This document shows positions 8,868 through 15,094 of a stretch of 64,000 nucleotides of DNA, one piece after another. Location of the stretch: the NCBI RefSeq assembly GCF_000426585.1, contig NZ_AUFQ01000001.1:310001-374000 (forward strand), read 5' to 3'. The translations under genes and the position numbers were made by a program. The DNA comes from Segatella baroniae DSM 16972 = JCM 13447 (lineage in GTDB: Bacteria > Bacteroidota > Bacteroidia > Bacteroidales > Bacteroidaceae). Below the pieces are notes generated by a model. The model made no database searches. It was not told the origin of the DNA and saw nothing but the letters and a program-made list of their open reading frames with translations. Every line of letters begins with the position of its first letter. Within the stretch, counting starts at the first letter, position 1.

Positions 8868-8963
8868 GGGCAAGCGATTCATATCGCGCCGCTACAACCA
8901 AGTACCCTTGCTATGTTCCCATCCTGGGGGATTCCGAGGGAGCTGGCCGTATGAGACTTGCCC
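8868..8963 (-). ncRNA. ffs: 4.5S (small bacterial) signal recognition particle RNA
   Basis: Minus-strand bases contain the domain IV core CAGG-ATG-GGAA-CAT-AGCA, meaning a GGAA tetraloop with the symmetric CAGG/AGCA internal loop that binds Ffh. It has the same layout as E. coli 4.5S RNA. Outward pairing continues, and the ends GGGCAAG (8963 downward) and CTTGCCC (to 8868) close a hairpin of about 96 nt, the usual size for small bacterial SRP RNA. A -7 box at 8997-9004 lies upstream. The exact ends are estimated from the closing stem. Confidence 0.88.
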
Positions 8964-8996
8964 GTCTGTAAGGTCTTTCATTGCTGAAAGCGGGTG

Positions 8997-9004
8997 CAAA
9001 GTTA
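8997..9004 (-). promoter_or_regulatory. -7 box (TAACTTTG) for SRP RNA and tRNA-Thr
   Basis: Minus-strand TAACTTTG is a perfect TAnnTTTG match. A start near 8990 would give a short leader, containing the small hairpin CTTTC/GAAAG, before the SRP RNA. Confidence 0.65.
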
Positions 9005-9099
9005 GTGAAAAGTTTGAATTTACGCCCCGGGAGCCATGCTTTTGACCTGTTTTTAATATAATTTTAGATTTTAATTCCTTATATATGCCGCTTCCCCCG

Positions 9100-9107
9100 T
9101 AACTTTG
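9100..9107 (+). promoter_or_regulatory. -7 box abutting the antiporter start codon (likely leaderless transcript)
   Basis: TAACTTTG is followed by only five bases before the ATG at 9113. With normal Bacteroidota spacing the transcript would begin at or next to the start codon. Confidence 0.55.
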
Positions 9108-9112
9108 CAACC

Positions 9113-10054
9113 ATGATTTTGAGTATCTTGATCATCGTCGTCAGTATCGTTGCTGTCATTTATGGGGCAGACAAACTGACAGAAGGCTCGGTCGGAATCG
9201 CTGAACGGATGGGCTTGCCGCAGCTTGTCATCGGGCTTACCATCGTGGCCATGGGCACTTCCATGCCCGAATTTTGCATATCACTGATTTCTTCTCTCAA
9301 AGGAACCGCCGACCTGGCGGTGGGCAATGTCGTCGGATCGAACATCTTCAACGCCATGCTCATCGTGGGGTGCGCGGCCTTGGTGTCGCCGATGGTCATC
9401 TTGCCGACCACCGTCAGAAAGGACATCCCTTTCGCGTTGGTGGCGTCGGTGGTGCTCTTGCTGGTGAGCATGGATGGCGACGTGTCGAGATTGGACGCCG
9501 CTGTGCTGATGGCCATGTTCTTCCTGTTCATGTATTTCACACTGCGTGGCGCCCGGATGAACACGGTTGAAGTTGTGGCGTCAAGCGACGGCGACAAGAA
9601 ACCTTTGCCGGCGTGGAAAGCCCTTGGGCTCGTTCTCTTCGGACTGACGGCCTTGATTTTCGGTTCCAACTTCTTTGTAGACCATGCCACGGCTGTAGCC
9701 AGGAGCCTGGGGGTGAGCGACGCCGTCATCGGACTGACCATCGTGGCCGGCGGAACGTCACTGCCCGAGTTGGCGACAAGCATTGTGGCGGCCCGAAAGG
9801 GCAACAGCGGCATTGCCATCGGCAACGTCTTGGGCTCCAATGTCTTCAACATTCTCTTCATCTTGGGGGCCACGGGTCTGGTGTCGCCCATGCGACTGGA
9901 GGGAATCACGTCGACGGACATGACCGTCCTCATCGTTTCGATGATTCTGCTGTGGCTGTTCTCCTTCACCAAATACACCATCCAACGGTGGGAAGGGGCG
10001 TTGCTGGTGGCCGGGTTCGCAGCCTACATGTCCTATCTGCTGTCCATGGCGTGA
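9113..10054 (+). CDS. Calcium/sodium antiporter, CaCA family (YrbG-like)
   Basis: The 313-residue inner-membrane protein consists of two homologous halves with about ten membrane segments. Each half contains an alpha-repeat: GLTIVAMGTSMPEFCISLIS with NVVGSNIFNAMLIVG in the first, and GLTIVAGGTSLPELATSIVA with NVLGSNVFNILFILG in the second. The Glu in GTSMPE/GTSLPE and the GSN(I/V)FN segments are the conserved ion-binding residues. It exchanges Ca2+ for Na+ (or K+). It appears to be monocistronic with a promoter directly at the start codon. Confidence 0.92.
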   Translation: MILSILIIVVSIVAVIYGADKLTEGSVGIAERMGLPQLVIGLTIVAMGTSMPEFCISLISSLKGTADLAVGNVVGSNIFNAMLIVGCAALVSPMVILPTTVRKDIPFALVASVVLLLVSMDGDVSRLDAAVLMAMFFLFMYFTLRGARMNTVEVVASSDGDKKPLPAWKALGLVLFGLTALIFGSNFFVDHATAVARSLGVSDAVIGLTIVAGGTSLPELATSIVAARKGNSGIAIGNVLGSNVFNILFILGATGLVSPMRLEGITSTDMTVLIVSMILLWLFSFTKYTIQRWEGALLVAGFAAYMSYLLSMA

Positions 10055-10097
10055 GCAGTAATGCAGCGAAACATTTGCGAAAGCCGATTTGTTTTCG

Positions 10098-10105
10098 TAA
10101 TTTTG
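10098..10105 (+). promoter_or_regulatory. -7 box (TAATTTTG) for the queuosine operon
   Basis: TAATTTTG matches the consensus. A start near 10112 gives a leader of about 110 nt that holds all three preQ1-type aptamers. Confidence 0.65.
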
Positions 10106-10124
10106 CGGCCGCAATTCAAACAAC

Positions 10125-10154
10125 AGAGTGCTTGATACCTCTCAAAAAACAAGG
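10125..10154 (+). promoter_or_regulatory. preQ1-I-type riboswitch aptamer, copy 1 of 3
   Basis: The copy reads P1 5' AGAG, loop with CTTG (10131-10134), a C just before P1 3' CTCT, an A-rich tail, then CAAGG. CTTG can pair with CAAG (10150-10153) to make the H-type pseudoknot of preQ1-I riboswitches. The C immediately before CTCT is the expected ligand-pairing cytosine. Downstream are a YhhQ transporter and QueF, the classic preQ1 regulon. Confidence 0.82.
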
Positions 10155-10155
10155 C

Positions 10156-10185
10156 AGAGTTCTTGAAACCTCTTTAAAAACAAGG
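10156..10185 (+). promoter_or_regulatory. preQ1-I-type riboswitch aptamer, copy 2 of 3
   Basis: AGAG (10156-10159), CTTG in the loop, C before CTCT, an A-rich tail and CAAGG (10181-10185) repeat the same pseudoknot pattern. It is separated from copy 1 by a single base. Differences from copy 1 are confined mainly to loop and tail bases, while the P1 and pseudoknot pairs are retained. Confidence 0.82.
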
Positions 10186-10188
10186 GAT

Positions 10189-10219
10189 AGAGTGCTTGAC
10201 AAACCTCTTTAAAAACAAG
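10189..10219 (+). promoter_or_regulatory. preQ1-I-type riboswitch aptamer, copy 3 of 3, next to the start codon
   Basis: AGAG (10189-10192), CTTG, C before CTCT and a tail ending ACAAG at 10219, three bases before the ATG at 10223. Ligand binding would lock the CAAG tail in the pseudoknot right at the ribosome-binding region, which suggests translational control. The loop is one base longer than in copies 1 and 2. Confidence 0.82.
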
Positions 10220-10222
10220 AAA

Positions 10223-10912
10223 ATGAAACAAAAAACTCAATCAGTGAGTGTGCTGTTCATGCTTTTCAGCATACTCTTCTGCGTTTGCCTCATTGCGGCA
10301 AACCTGTTGGAAACAAAGCAAATCGCAGCAGGCCCGATCAGCTTGACGGGCGGTCTCATCGTCTTTCCCGTCTCCTACATCATCAACGATTGTGTTTGCG
10401 AGGTGTGGGGCTATCGCAAGGCCCGGTTGCTGATATGGACCGGCTTTGCCATGAACTTCTTCTTCGTGATTGTCGGTGCCATCTGCGACGCGATTCCCGG
10501 TGCTCCTTATTGGACGAACGAGGCCGGTTTCCACGCCATCTTCGGCCTGGCGCCCCGCATTGCGGCCGCTTCGTTCATCGCATTCCTCTTCGGCAGCTTC
10601 ATCAACGCCTATGTCATGAGCAAGATGAAGCTGCGCGACGGAAAGCGTAGGTTCTCGGCGCGCGCCATTCTCAGCACAATCTTCGGCGAAAGCGCGGACA
10701 GCATCATCTTCTTTCCGCTGGCCTTGGGCGGCGTCGTGCCCATGGAGGCGTTGCCGGGAATGATGGTCGGCCAGGTGATATTGAAGACCTTGTACGAGGT
10801 GGTGGCCCTGCCTGTGACCATCCGTGTGGTGAAAGCCCTGAAACGCCATGAGGGTGAAGACGTCTACGACGAGGGAATCAGCTATAATGTGTTGAAAGTA
10901 TTTCAATTGTAA
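10223..10912 (+). CDS. yhhQ: YhhQ/QPTR-family queuosine precursor transporter
   Basis: The 229-residue inner-membrane protein has about six hydrophobic segments. It carries family-typical blocks: [46 protein letters not shown] and [23 protein letters not shown]. This family imports 7-deazaguanine precursors (preQ0 or preQ1) for tRNA queuosine. The ATG at 10223 is preferred over an in-frame TTG at 10196, which would sit inside aptamer 3. Three preQ1-I-type aptamers precede it and queF follows after 5 bp, so the operon joins uptake, reduction and ligand feedback. Confidence 0.93.
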   Translation: MKQKTQSVSVLFMLFSILFCVCLIAANLLETKQIAAGPISLTGGLIVFPVSYIINDCVCEVWGYRKARLLIWTGFAMNFFFVIVGAICDAIPGAPYWTNEAGFHAIFGLAPRIAAASFIAFLFGSFINAYVMSKMKLRDGKRRFSARAILSTIFGESADSIIFFPLALGGVVPMEALPGMMVGQVILKTLYEVVALPVTIRVVKALKRHEGEDVYDEGISYNVLKVFQL

Positions 10913-10917
10913 GCCAC

Positions 10918-11388
10918 ATGTCAGAGAACAGAAAGGCCGACGGGCTGCAGGCCCTGGGGGCCAAGACGCGCTATCGGATGGATTACGCGCCCGAAGTCCT
11001 GGAGACTTTCGAGAACAAACATCCCGAGAACGACTATTGGGTGCAGTTCAACTGCCCCGAGTTCACATCCCTCTGCCCGATTACGGGACAGCCCGACTTC
11101 GCGGAAATAAGAATCAGTTATGTGCCGGCGGAGAAGATGGTGGAGAGCAAGAGCTTGAAACTTTATCTGTTCAGCTTCCGCAATCATGGCGATTTCCACG
11201 AGGATTGCGTGAACGTCATCATGAAAGACCTGGTCAAACTGATGGCTCCCAAGTACATAGAGGTGACCGGCTATTTCACGCCACGTGGTGGAATCAGCAT
11301 TTATCCCTACGCCAATTATGGCAGGCCGGGCACTGAATTTGAACAGTTGGCCCGTCACCGCTTCATGAATCATGGCATGAATCGGTGA
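10918..11388 (+). CDS. queF: NADPH-dependent 7-cyano-7-deazaguanine reductase QueF
   Basis: This 156-residue cytoplasmic enzyme reduces preQ0 to preQ1. Diagnostic blocks are [16 protein letters not shown], with the catalytic cysteine in [11 protein letters not shown], and the QueF motif [20 protein letters not shown] that binds NADPH and substrate. The length matches the short (unimodular) QueF type. It follows the transporter by 5 bp and shares the riboswitch leader. No queC, queD or queE is present nearby, which fits salvage of preQ0 through YhhQ, although those genes may lie elsewhere. Confidence 0.96.
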   Translation: MSENRKADGLQALGAKTRYRMDYAPEVLETFENKHPENDYWVQFNCPEFTSLCPITGQPDFAEIRISYVPAEKMVESKSLKLYLFSFRNHGDFHEDCVNVIMKDLVKLMAPKYIEVTGYFTPRGGISIYPYANYGRPGTEFEQLARHRFMNHGMNR

Positions 11389-11453
11389 CAGCCGCCGCCT
11401 TTTCACATCCGCCTTTCCACCCTTCCACCTTCCCGTCTTTTCACTTCCGGCGC

Positions 11454-11563
11454 GCGACAGCAGTGCTTTTGCCTTCCAAGAGCACTGCTTTCGCACGCCA
11501 AAAGGACTGCTTTCGCACGCTGAAAGAGCTGCTTTAAGGAGCTGAAAGGACTGCTGTTGGAAA
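11454..11563. repeat. 22-bp tandem repeat array B (intergenic)
   Basis: Five units start at 11454, 11476, 11498, 11520 and 11542, each exactly 22 bp. The core is AAAGGACTGCTTT with variants (AAGAGCACTGCTTT, AAAGAGCTGCTTT). It lies between the convergent queF and lipoprotein genes and is followed by a strong hairpin at 11570. Orientation matches arrays A and D. Confidence 0.85.
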
Positions 11564-11569
11564 TGACTT

Positions 11570-11594
11570 AAGCGTTTTCACACCGAAAACGCTT
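11570..11594. terminator. Perfect 10-bp stem-loop between convergent genes
   Basis: AAGCGTTTTC pairs with GAAAACGCTT across ACACC. No T-run follows on either strand, but the position between two converging genes suggests transcription termination or transcript-end stabilisation. Confidence 0.55.
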
Positions 11595-11625
11595 GGAAAA
11601 CACGACCTCCCCACGCCGCGGCGAC

Positions 11626-12477
11626 TCACTCCTTCGTCGTTTGTCGGAAAGCCTTGGCCCTCAGTTCGGCCGCAATGCGCTTGGCCTTGACGTTGACATC
11701 GTTGATGTCGTTCTTCCTGTAGTAGCTCCGGCTGCCCCAACTGTCGGTCAACACCAATGAGTCTTCGCCCAGATAGTCGATGCTGCACGTGTCGTATCTC
11801 AGGTCGACGACGGACATCTTGTTGTCTGTCTTCGACAGTTTGGGCGTTCCACTGCTGATGATGAGCTTGCCGTTCCATACGCGCCACTCGGTGAAGTAGC
11901 CGAGTTGGGGGTAGACAACGGGACTTTCGTCCTCCAGCGAGCTGGCTTCGCTGACGTAGCCCACGCTTTGGCACTCCCAGTTGCGCTTCATCCAGAACCC
12001 ATACTCGCGCGGTATCATGTAGGTGGCCTTTGCCGAGTCGGACATGGTGCGCTCAATCCGCTTTTGCAACGTCTCGCTCATGTGCTCCCAATCGCGCATC
12101 TTGGGCATTACCACGTAGCACCAAATACCTTTGAGCTGGTCGATGTTGACGACCAAGTCCACCTTTCTCTTGTCCAGCCTGTTGAGTATGACGCCTATCC
12201 GGTCGCCGACGGCAGGCTTGCCGATGACCTTGTGGTTCTGCGAAGCTTCGTAGCAATTGTATCGCACGGGGTCGCTGCCGTCGCTGGGAAGCAGGATGAC
12301 GACGGAGTCGTTGCAGCCTTCGCAGGCCAGTCCATACACGGTGCTGTCGCCCTTGAGGCGCACTTGTTCCATGTTCGTCCCCTTCGATTGCCGTTCGTGA
12401 AGTCTGTTTGAGGAATGATGGCAGGCGGTCGACAGGATGGCCGCCCATGAAAAAGCCCATATCCACTTTGCTTTCAT
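11626..12477 (-). CDS. Putative lipoprotein, function unknown
   Basis: The 283-residue protein begins MKAKWIWAFSWAAILSTAC, a lipoprotein signal with the acceptor cysteine at 19. The mature part is rich in predicted beta-strands (GDSTVYGLACEGCNDSVVILL; GDRIGVILNRLDKRKVDLVV; LIISSGTPKLSKTDNKMSVVDL) and ends with a basic helix. The C-terminal half resembles lipocalin-like folds, but no family can be named. A TACATTTG box at 12506-12513 is its likely promoter. It is a single-gene unit. Confidence 0.7.
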   Translation of the reverse strand: MKAKWIWAFSWAAILSTACHHSSNRLHERQSKGTNMEQVRLKGDSTVYGLACEGCNDSVVILLPSDGSDPVRYNCYEASQNHKVIGKPAVGDRIGVILNRLDKRKVDLVVNIDQLKGIWCYVVMPKMRDWEHMSETLQKRIERTMSDSAKATYMIPREYGFWMKRNWECQSVGYVSEASSLEDESPVVYPQLGYFTEWRVWNGKLIISSGTPKLSKTDNKMSVVDLRYDTCSIDYLGEDSLVLTDSWGSRSYYRKNDINDVNVKAKRIAAELRAKAFRQTTKE

Positions 12478-12505
12478 ATCGTTACAAGTTGCGATTTAGA
12501 GGTTG

Positions 12506-12513
12506 CAAATGTA
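12506..12513 (-). promoter_or_regulatory. -7 box (TACATTTG) for the lipoprotein gene
   Basis: TAnnTTTG match on the minus strand; predicted start near 12499, about 22 nt before the ATG at 12477. Confidence 0.55.
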
Positions 12514-12609
12514 CGAATTAATCGCTGGTTGGGCAAATGTCACCTTATATATATTAATCAAAAAACACTAAAAAACACAGCCGTGGAAAGATAATTCGGA
12601 TTTTTTATA

Positions 12610-12617
12610 TAATTTTG
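12610..12617 (+). promoter_or_regulatory. -7 box (TAATTTTG) for the carboxylase/decarboxylase gene
   Basis: TAATTTTG within an AT-rich stretch; the predicted start near 12624 gives a leader of about 55 nt to the ATG at 12679. Confidence 0.55.
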
Positions 12618-12678
12618 CGTTTCGATTGTTGCGCATGAAGCGGCAACGAACAAACGATCATTAATAGCTTGAATAAAT

Positions 12679-14454
12679 ATGAAGAAGAAGATTCAGTTCA
12701 GTCTCGTCTATCGAGACATGTGGCAAAGCTCGGGTAAGTTCCAGCCTCGCAAAGACCAGCTGGAGCGCATCGCCCCCGTCTTTATAGAAATGGGCTGCTT
12801 TGCTCGTGTTGAAACCAATGGTGGAGCCTTCGAACAGGTAAATCTTTTGGCCGGAGAGAACCCGAACGACGCGGTGCGGGCTTTCTGCAAGCCGCTGAAC
12901 GAGGCCGGTATCAAGACCCACATGCTGGACCGTGGCCTGAACGCGCTCCGCATGTATCCGGTTCCTGACGACGTCCGCAGGCTGATGTACAAGGTGAAGC
13001 ACGCGCAAGGAACCAACATCACGCGCATCTTCGACGGCCTGAACGACGTCCGCAATATCATCCCGTCAATCAAATGGGCCAAGGAAGCCGGCATGACCGC
13101 GCAGGGAACGCTGTGCATCACCACGTCGCCCGTGCACACCTTGGAGTACTATACGAAGATTGCCGACCAACTGATAGAGGCCGGTGCTGAGGAAATCTGC
13201 CTGAAGGACATGGCCGGTATTGGCCAGCCCGCACTCCTGGGCAAGCTGACCAAGGCCATCAAGGACAAGCATCCTGACATTTTGATTGAATATCACGGCC
13301 ATTCCGGCCCCGGACTCTCCATGGCTTCCGTCCTGGAAGTGTGCAACAACGGCGCCGACATCATCGACACGGCCATCGAACCGCTCTCTTGGGGAAAGGT
13401 TCACCCAGACATCATCTCCGTGTTGAGCATGTTGAAGAACGAAGGCTTCGACGTTCCTGAAATCAACATGGGCGCCTACATGAAGGCACGGGCCCTGACA
13501 CAGGAGTTCATCGACGAGTGGCTCGGTTATTTCATCAACCCCGCCAACAAGATCATGTCGTCTTTGCTGCTGGGCTGCGGCCTTCCGGGCGGCATGATGG
13601 GCAGCATGATGGCCGACCTCGGCGGCATTCGCCAGACCATCAACAACCTGCGCAAGAAGAAGGGCGAGGAAGAGTTGTCCATGGACGACATGCTCGTGAA
13701 GCTCTTCAACGAAGTGGAATACGTCTGGCCGCGCGTGGGTTATCCTCCATTGGTCACTCCGTTCAGCCAATATACCAAGAACATCGCCTTGATGAACCTG
13801 CTGACCATGGAGCAGGGCAAGGGCCGCTTCGTCATGATGGACGAATCGATGTGGGGCATGATACTCGGCAAGAGCGGCAAGATTCCGGGCGAAATCGATT
13901 CCGAACTCGTTGAACTGGCCAAGAAGCAGGGCCGTGAGTTCACCGACGCCGACCCGCACACGCTGCTGACCGACGCGCTGGACGACTTCAGAAAGGAAAT
14001 GGACGAGAATGGATGGGGCTACGGCAAAGACGACGAAGAGTTGTTTGAGCTGGCCATGCACCCCGAACAGTATCGCAACTACAAGAGCGGACAGGCCAAG
14101 AAGAACTTCCTGGCCGACCTGCAGAAGGCAAAGGACGCCAAGCTCGGCGCCCAGGTGAGTCCGGAACAGGCCGCAGCCTTCAAGCACGCCAAGGCCGACG
14201 CCATCGTGGCACCGGTCAAGGGACAGCTGTTCTGGGAGTTCCAGGGCGACGCGGAGGCCGTGGCTGCCGTGGAACCGTTCATCGGCAAGGAATACAAAGA
14301 GGGCGAAGCGTTCTGCTACATCTGCACGCCGTGGGGCGAGTTCGAGACGGTTCCCGCCGCATTGGGCGGACAACTCGTCGAAATCAATGCCAAACAAGGC
14401 GCCAAGGTCAACCGCGGTGACGTGATAGCCTATATCCAGAGAAATGAAGAATGA
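12679..14454 (+). CDS. Oxaloacetate decarboxylase alpha / pyruvate carboxylase B-type protein with a lipoyl domain lacking the biotin lysine
   Basis: The 591-residue protein has an HMGL-like TIM barrel (residues 1-270: FSLVYRDMWQSSGKF, TRIFDGLNDVRN, ICLKDMAGIGQP, YHGHSGPGLSMAS with metal-binding His). A carboxylase-conserved domain follows (about 290-500: GLPGGMMGSMMADL, YVWPRVGYPPLVTPFSQY). The C-terminal 80 residues fold like a biotinyl/lipoyl domain. However, where the family has an AMK motif with the biotinylated lysine, this protein reads CYICTPWGEFETVP, so covalent biotinylation there seems impossible. It may use a separate carrier or have changed role. It overlaps the HD-domain gene by 11 bp. 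Confidence 0.85.
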   Translation: MKKKIQFSLVYRDMWQSSGKFQPRKDQLERIAPVFIEMGCFARVETNGGAFEQVNLLAGENPNDAVRAFCKPLNEAGIKTHMLDRGLNALRMYPVPDDVRRLMYKVKHAQGTNITRIFDGLNDVRNIIPSIKWAKEAGMTAQGTLCITTSPVHTLEYYTKIADQLIEAGAEEICLKDMAGIGQPALLGKLTKAIKDKHPDILIEYHGHSGPGLSMASVLEVCNNGADIIDTAIEPLSWGKVHPDIISVLSMLKNEGFDVPEINMGAYMKARALTQEFIDEWLGYFINPANKIMSSLLLGCGLPGGMMGSMMADLGGIRQTINNLRKKKGEEELSMDDMLVKLFNEVEYVWPRVGYPPLVTPFSQYTKNIALMNLLTMEQGKGRFVMMDESMWGMILGKSGKIPGEIDSELVELAKKQGREFTDADPHTLLTDALDDFRKEMDENGWGYGKDDEELFELAMHPEQYRNYKSGQAKKNFLADLQKAKDAKLGAQVSPEQAAAFKHAKADAIVAPVKGQLFWEFQGDAEAVAAVEPFIGKEYKEGEAFCYICTPWGEFETVPAALGGQLVEINAKQGAKVNRGDVIAYIQRNEE

Positions 14455-15010
14455 CACCGATACTTCCTCCATGTTGTGGAAAGAAGTATTCAAACATTAT
14501 TATCCGGAGGATGACGGATTGCGTAGAATCCTCCTGCAACATAGCCAATCTGTAGCGATCAAGTCGCTACAGATTGTTTCTTTACACCCCGAACTGCGTC
14601 TGGAGAGGGACTTTATCATCAACGCCTGCATGCTCCATGACATCGGAATCATGAAATGTAACGCGCCGGGAATATGCTGTCATGGCGACAAACCTTATAT
14701 ACAGCATGGCATTCTGGGCGCGGAAATGCTGCGGGAGTTGGGTGTCGACGAGGCATTCGCCCGTATATGTGAGCGACATACGGGGGCGGGTATCACGTTG
14801 CAGGACATTGAAAGGCAGAAGCTTCCTTTGCCGCCGGCCGACCTGGTTCCCGAAACGACGGCGGAACAGCTTGTCTGCTATGCCGACAAGTTCTACAGCA
14901 AAAGCCATCTCGACGCAGAGAAGACAATCGAACAGGCCAGAAACAGCCTTCTGCGGTTCAGCGACGAGGGTTTGAAACGCTTCGACAAGTGGGTGAAAAT
15001 GTTTGAATAG
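14444..15010 (+). CDS. HD-domain phosphohydrolase
   Basis: The 188-residue protein contains the metal-binding HD motif as CMLHDIGIMK (about residues 62-71) with upstream LLQHSQSVAIKSLQI and later ICERHTGAGI, the arrangement of small HDIG-type phosphohydrolases. Its substrate is unknown; relatives act on nucleotides or nucleotide-derived signals. It starts inside the last codons of the preceding carboxylase-like gene (11-bp overlap), which implies translational coupling. An alternative ATG at 14471 would remove the overlap but lose only nine residues. Confidence 0.8.
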   Translation: MKNDTDTSSMLWKEVFKHYYPEDDGLRRILLQHSQSVAIKSLQIVSLHPELRLERDFIINACMLHDIGIMKCNAPGICCHGDKPYIQHGILGAEMLRELGVDEAFARICERHTGAGITLQDIERQKLPLPPADLVPETTAEQLVCYADKFYSKSHLDAEKTIEQARNSLLRFSDEGLKRFDKWVKMFE

Positions 15011-15078
15011 AAAAGTTAAAAAAGTGATGAACGCGTCAAAATCTCATGCAACTGGCCATGCGTATGTCATCTTTTTAC

Positions 15079-15086
15079 TATTTTTG
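15079..15086 (+). promoter_or_regulatory. -7 box close to the LptD-like start codon
   Basis: TATTTTTG lies 8 bp before the ATG at 15095, predicting a leader of only a few nucleotides. Confidence 0.5.
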
Positions 15087-15094
15087 CACTTCAC

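Noticed and set aside
10125..10219. The repeats before yhhQ as a simple tandem repeat without function
   Set aside because: Each copy keeps the paired P1 and pseudoknot bases and the downstream genes are the known preQ1 regulon, so the aptamer reading explains the pattern better.
10196..10222. TTG at 10196 as the start of the queuosine transporter
   Set aside because: It lies inside the third aptamer and would add nine residues unlike the family; the ATG at 10223 fits the length and the tail of the aptamer.
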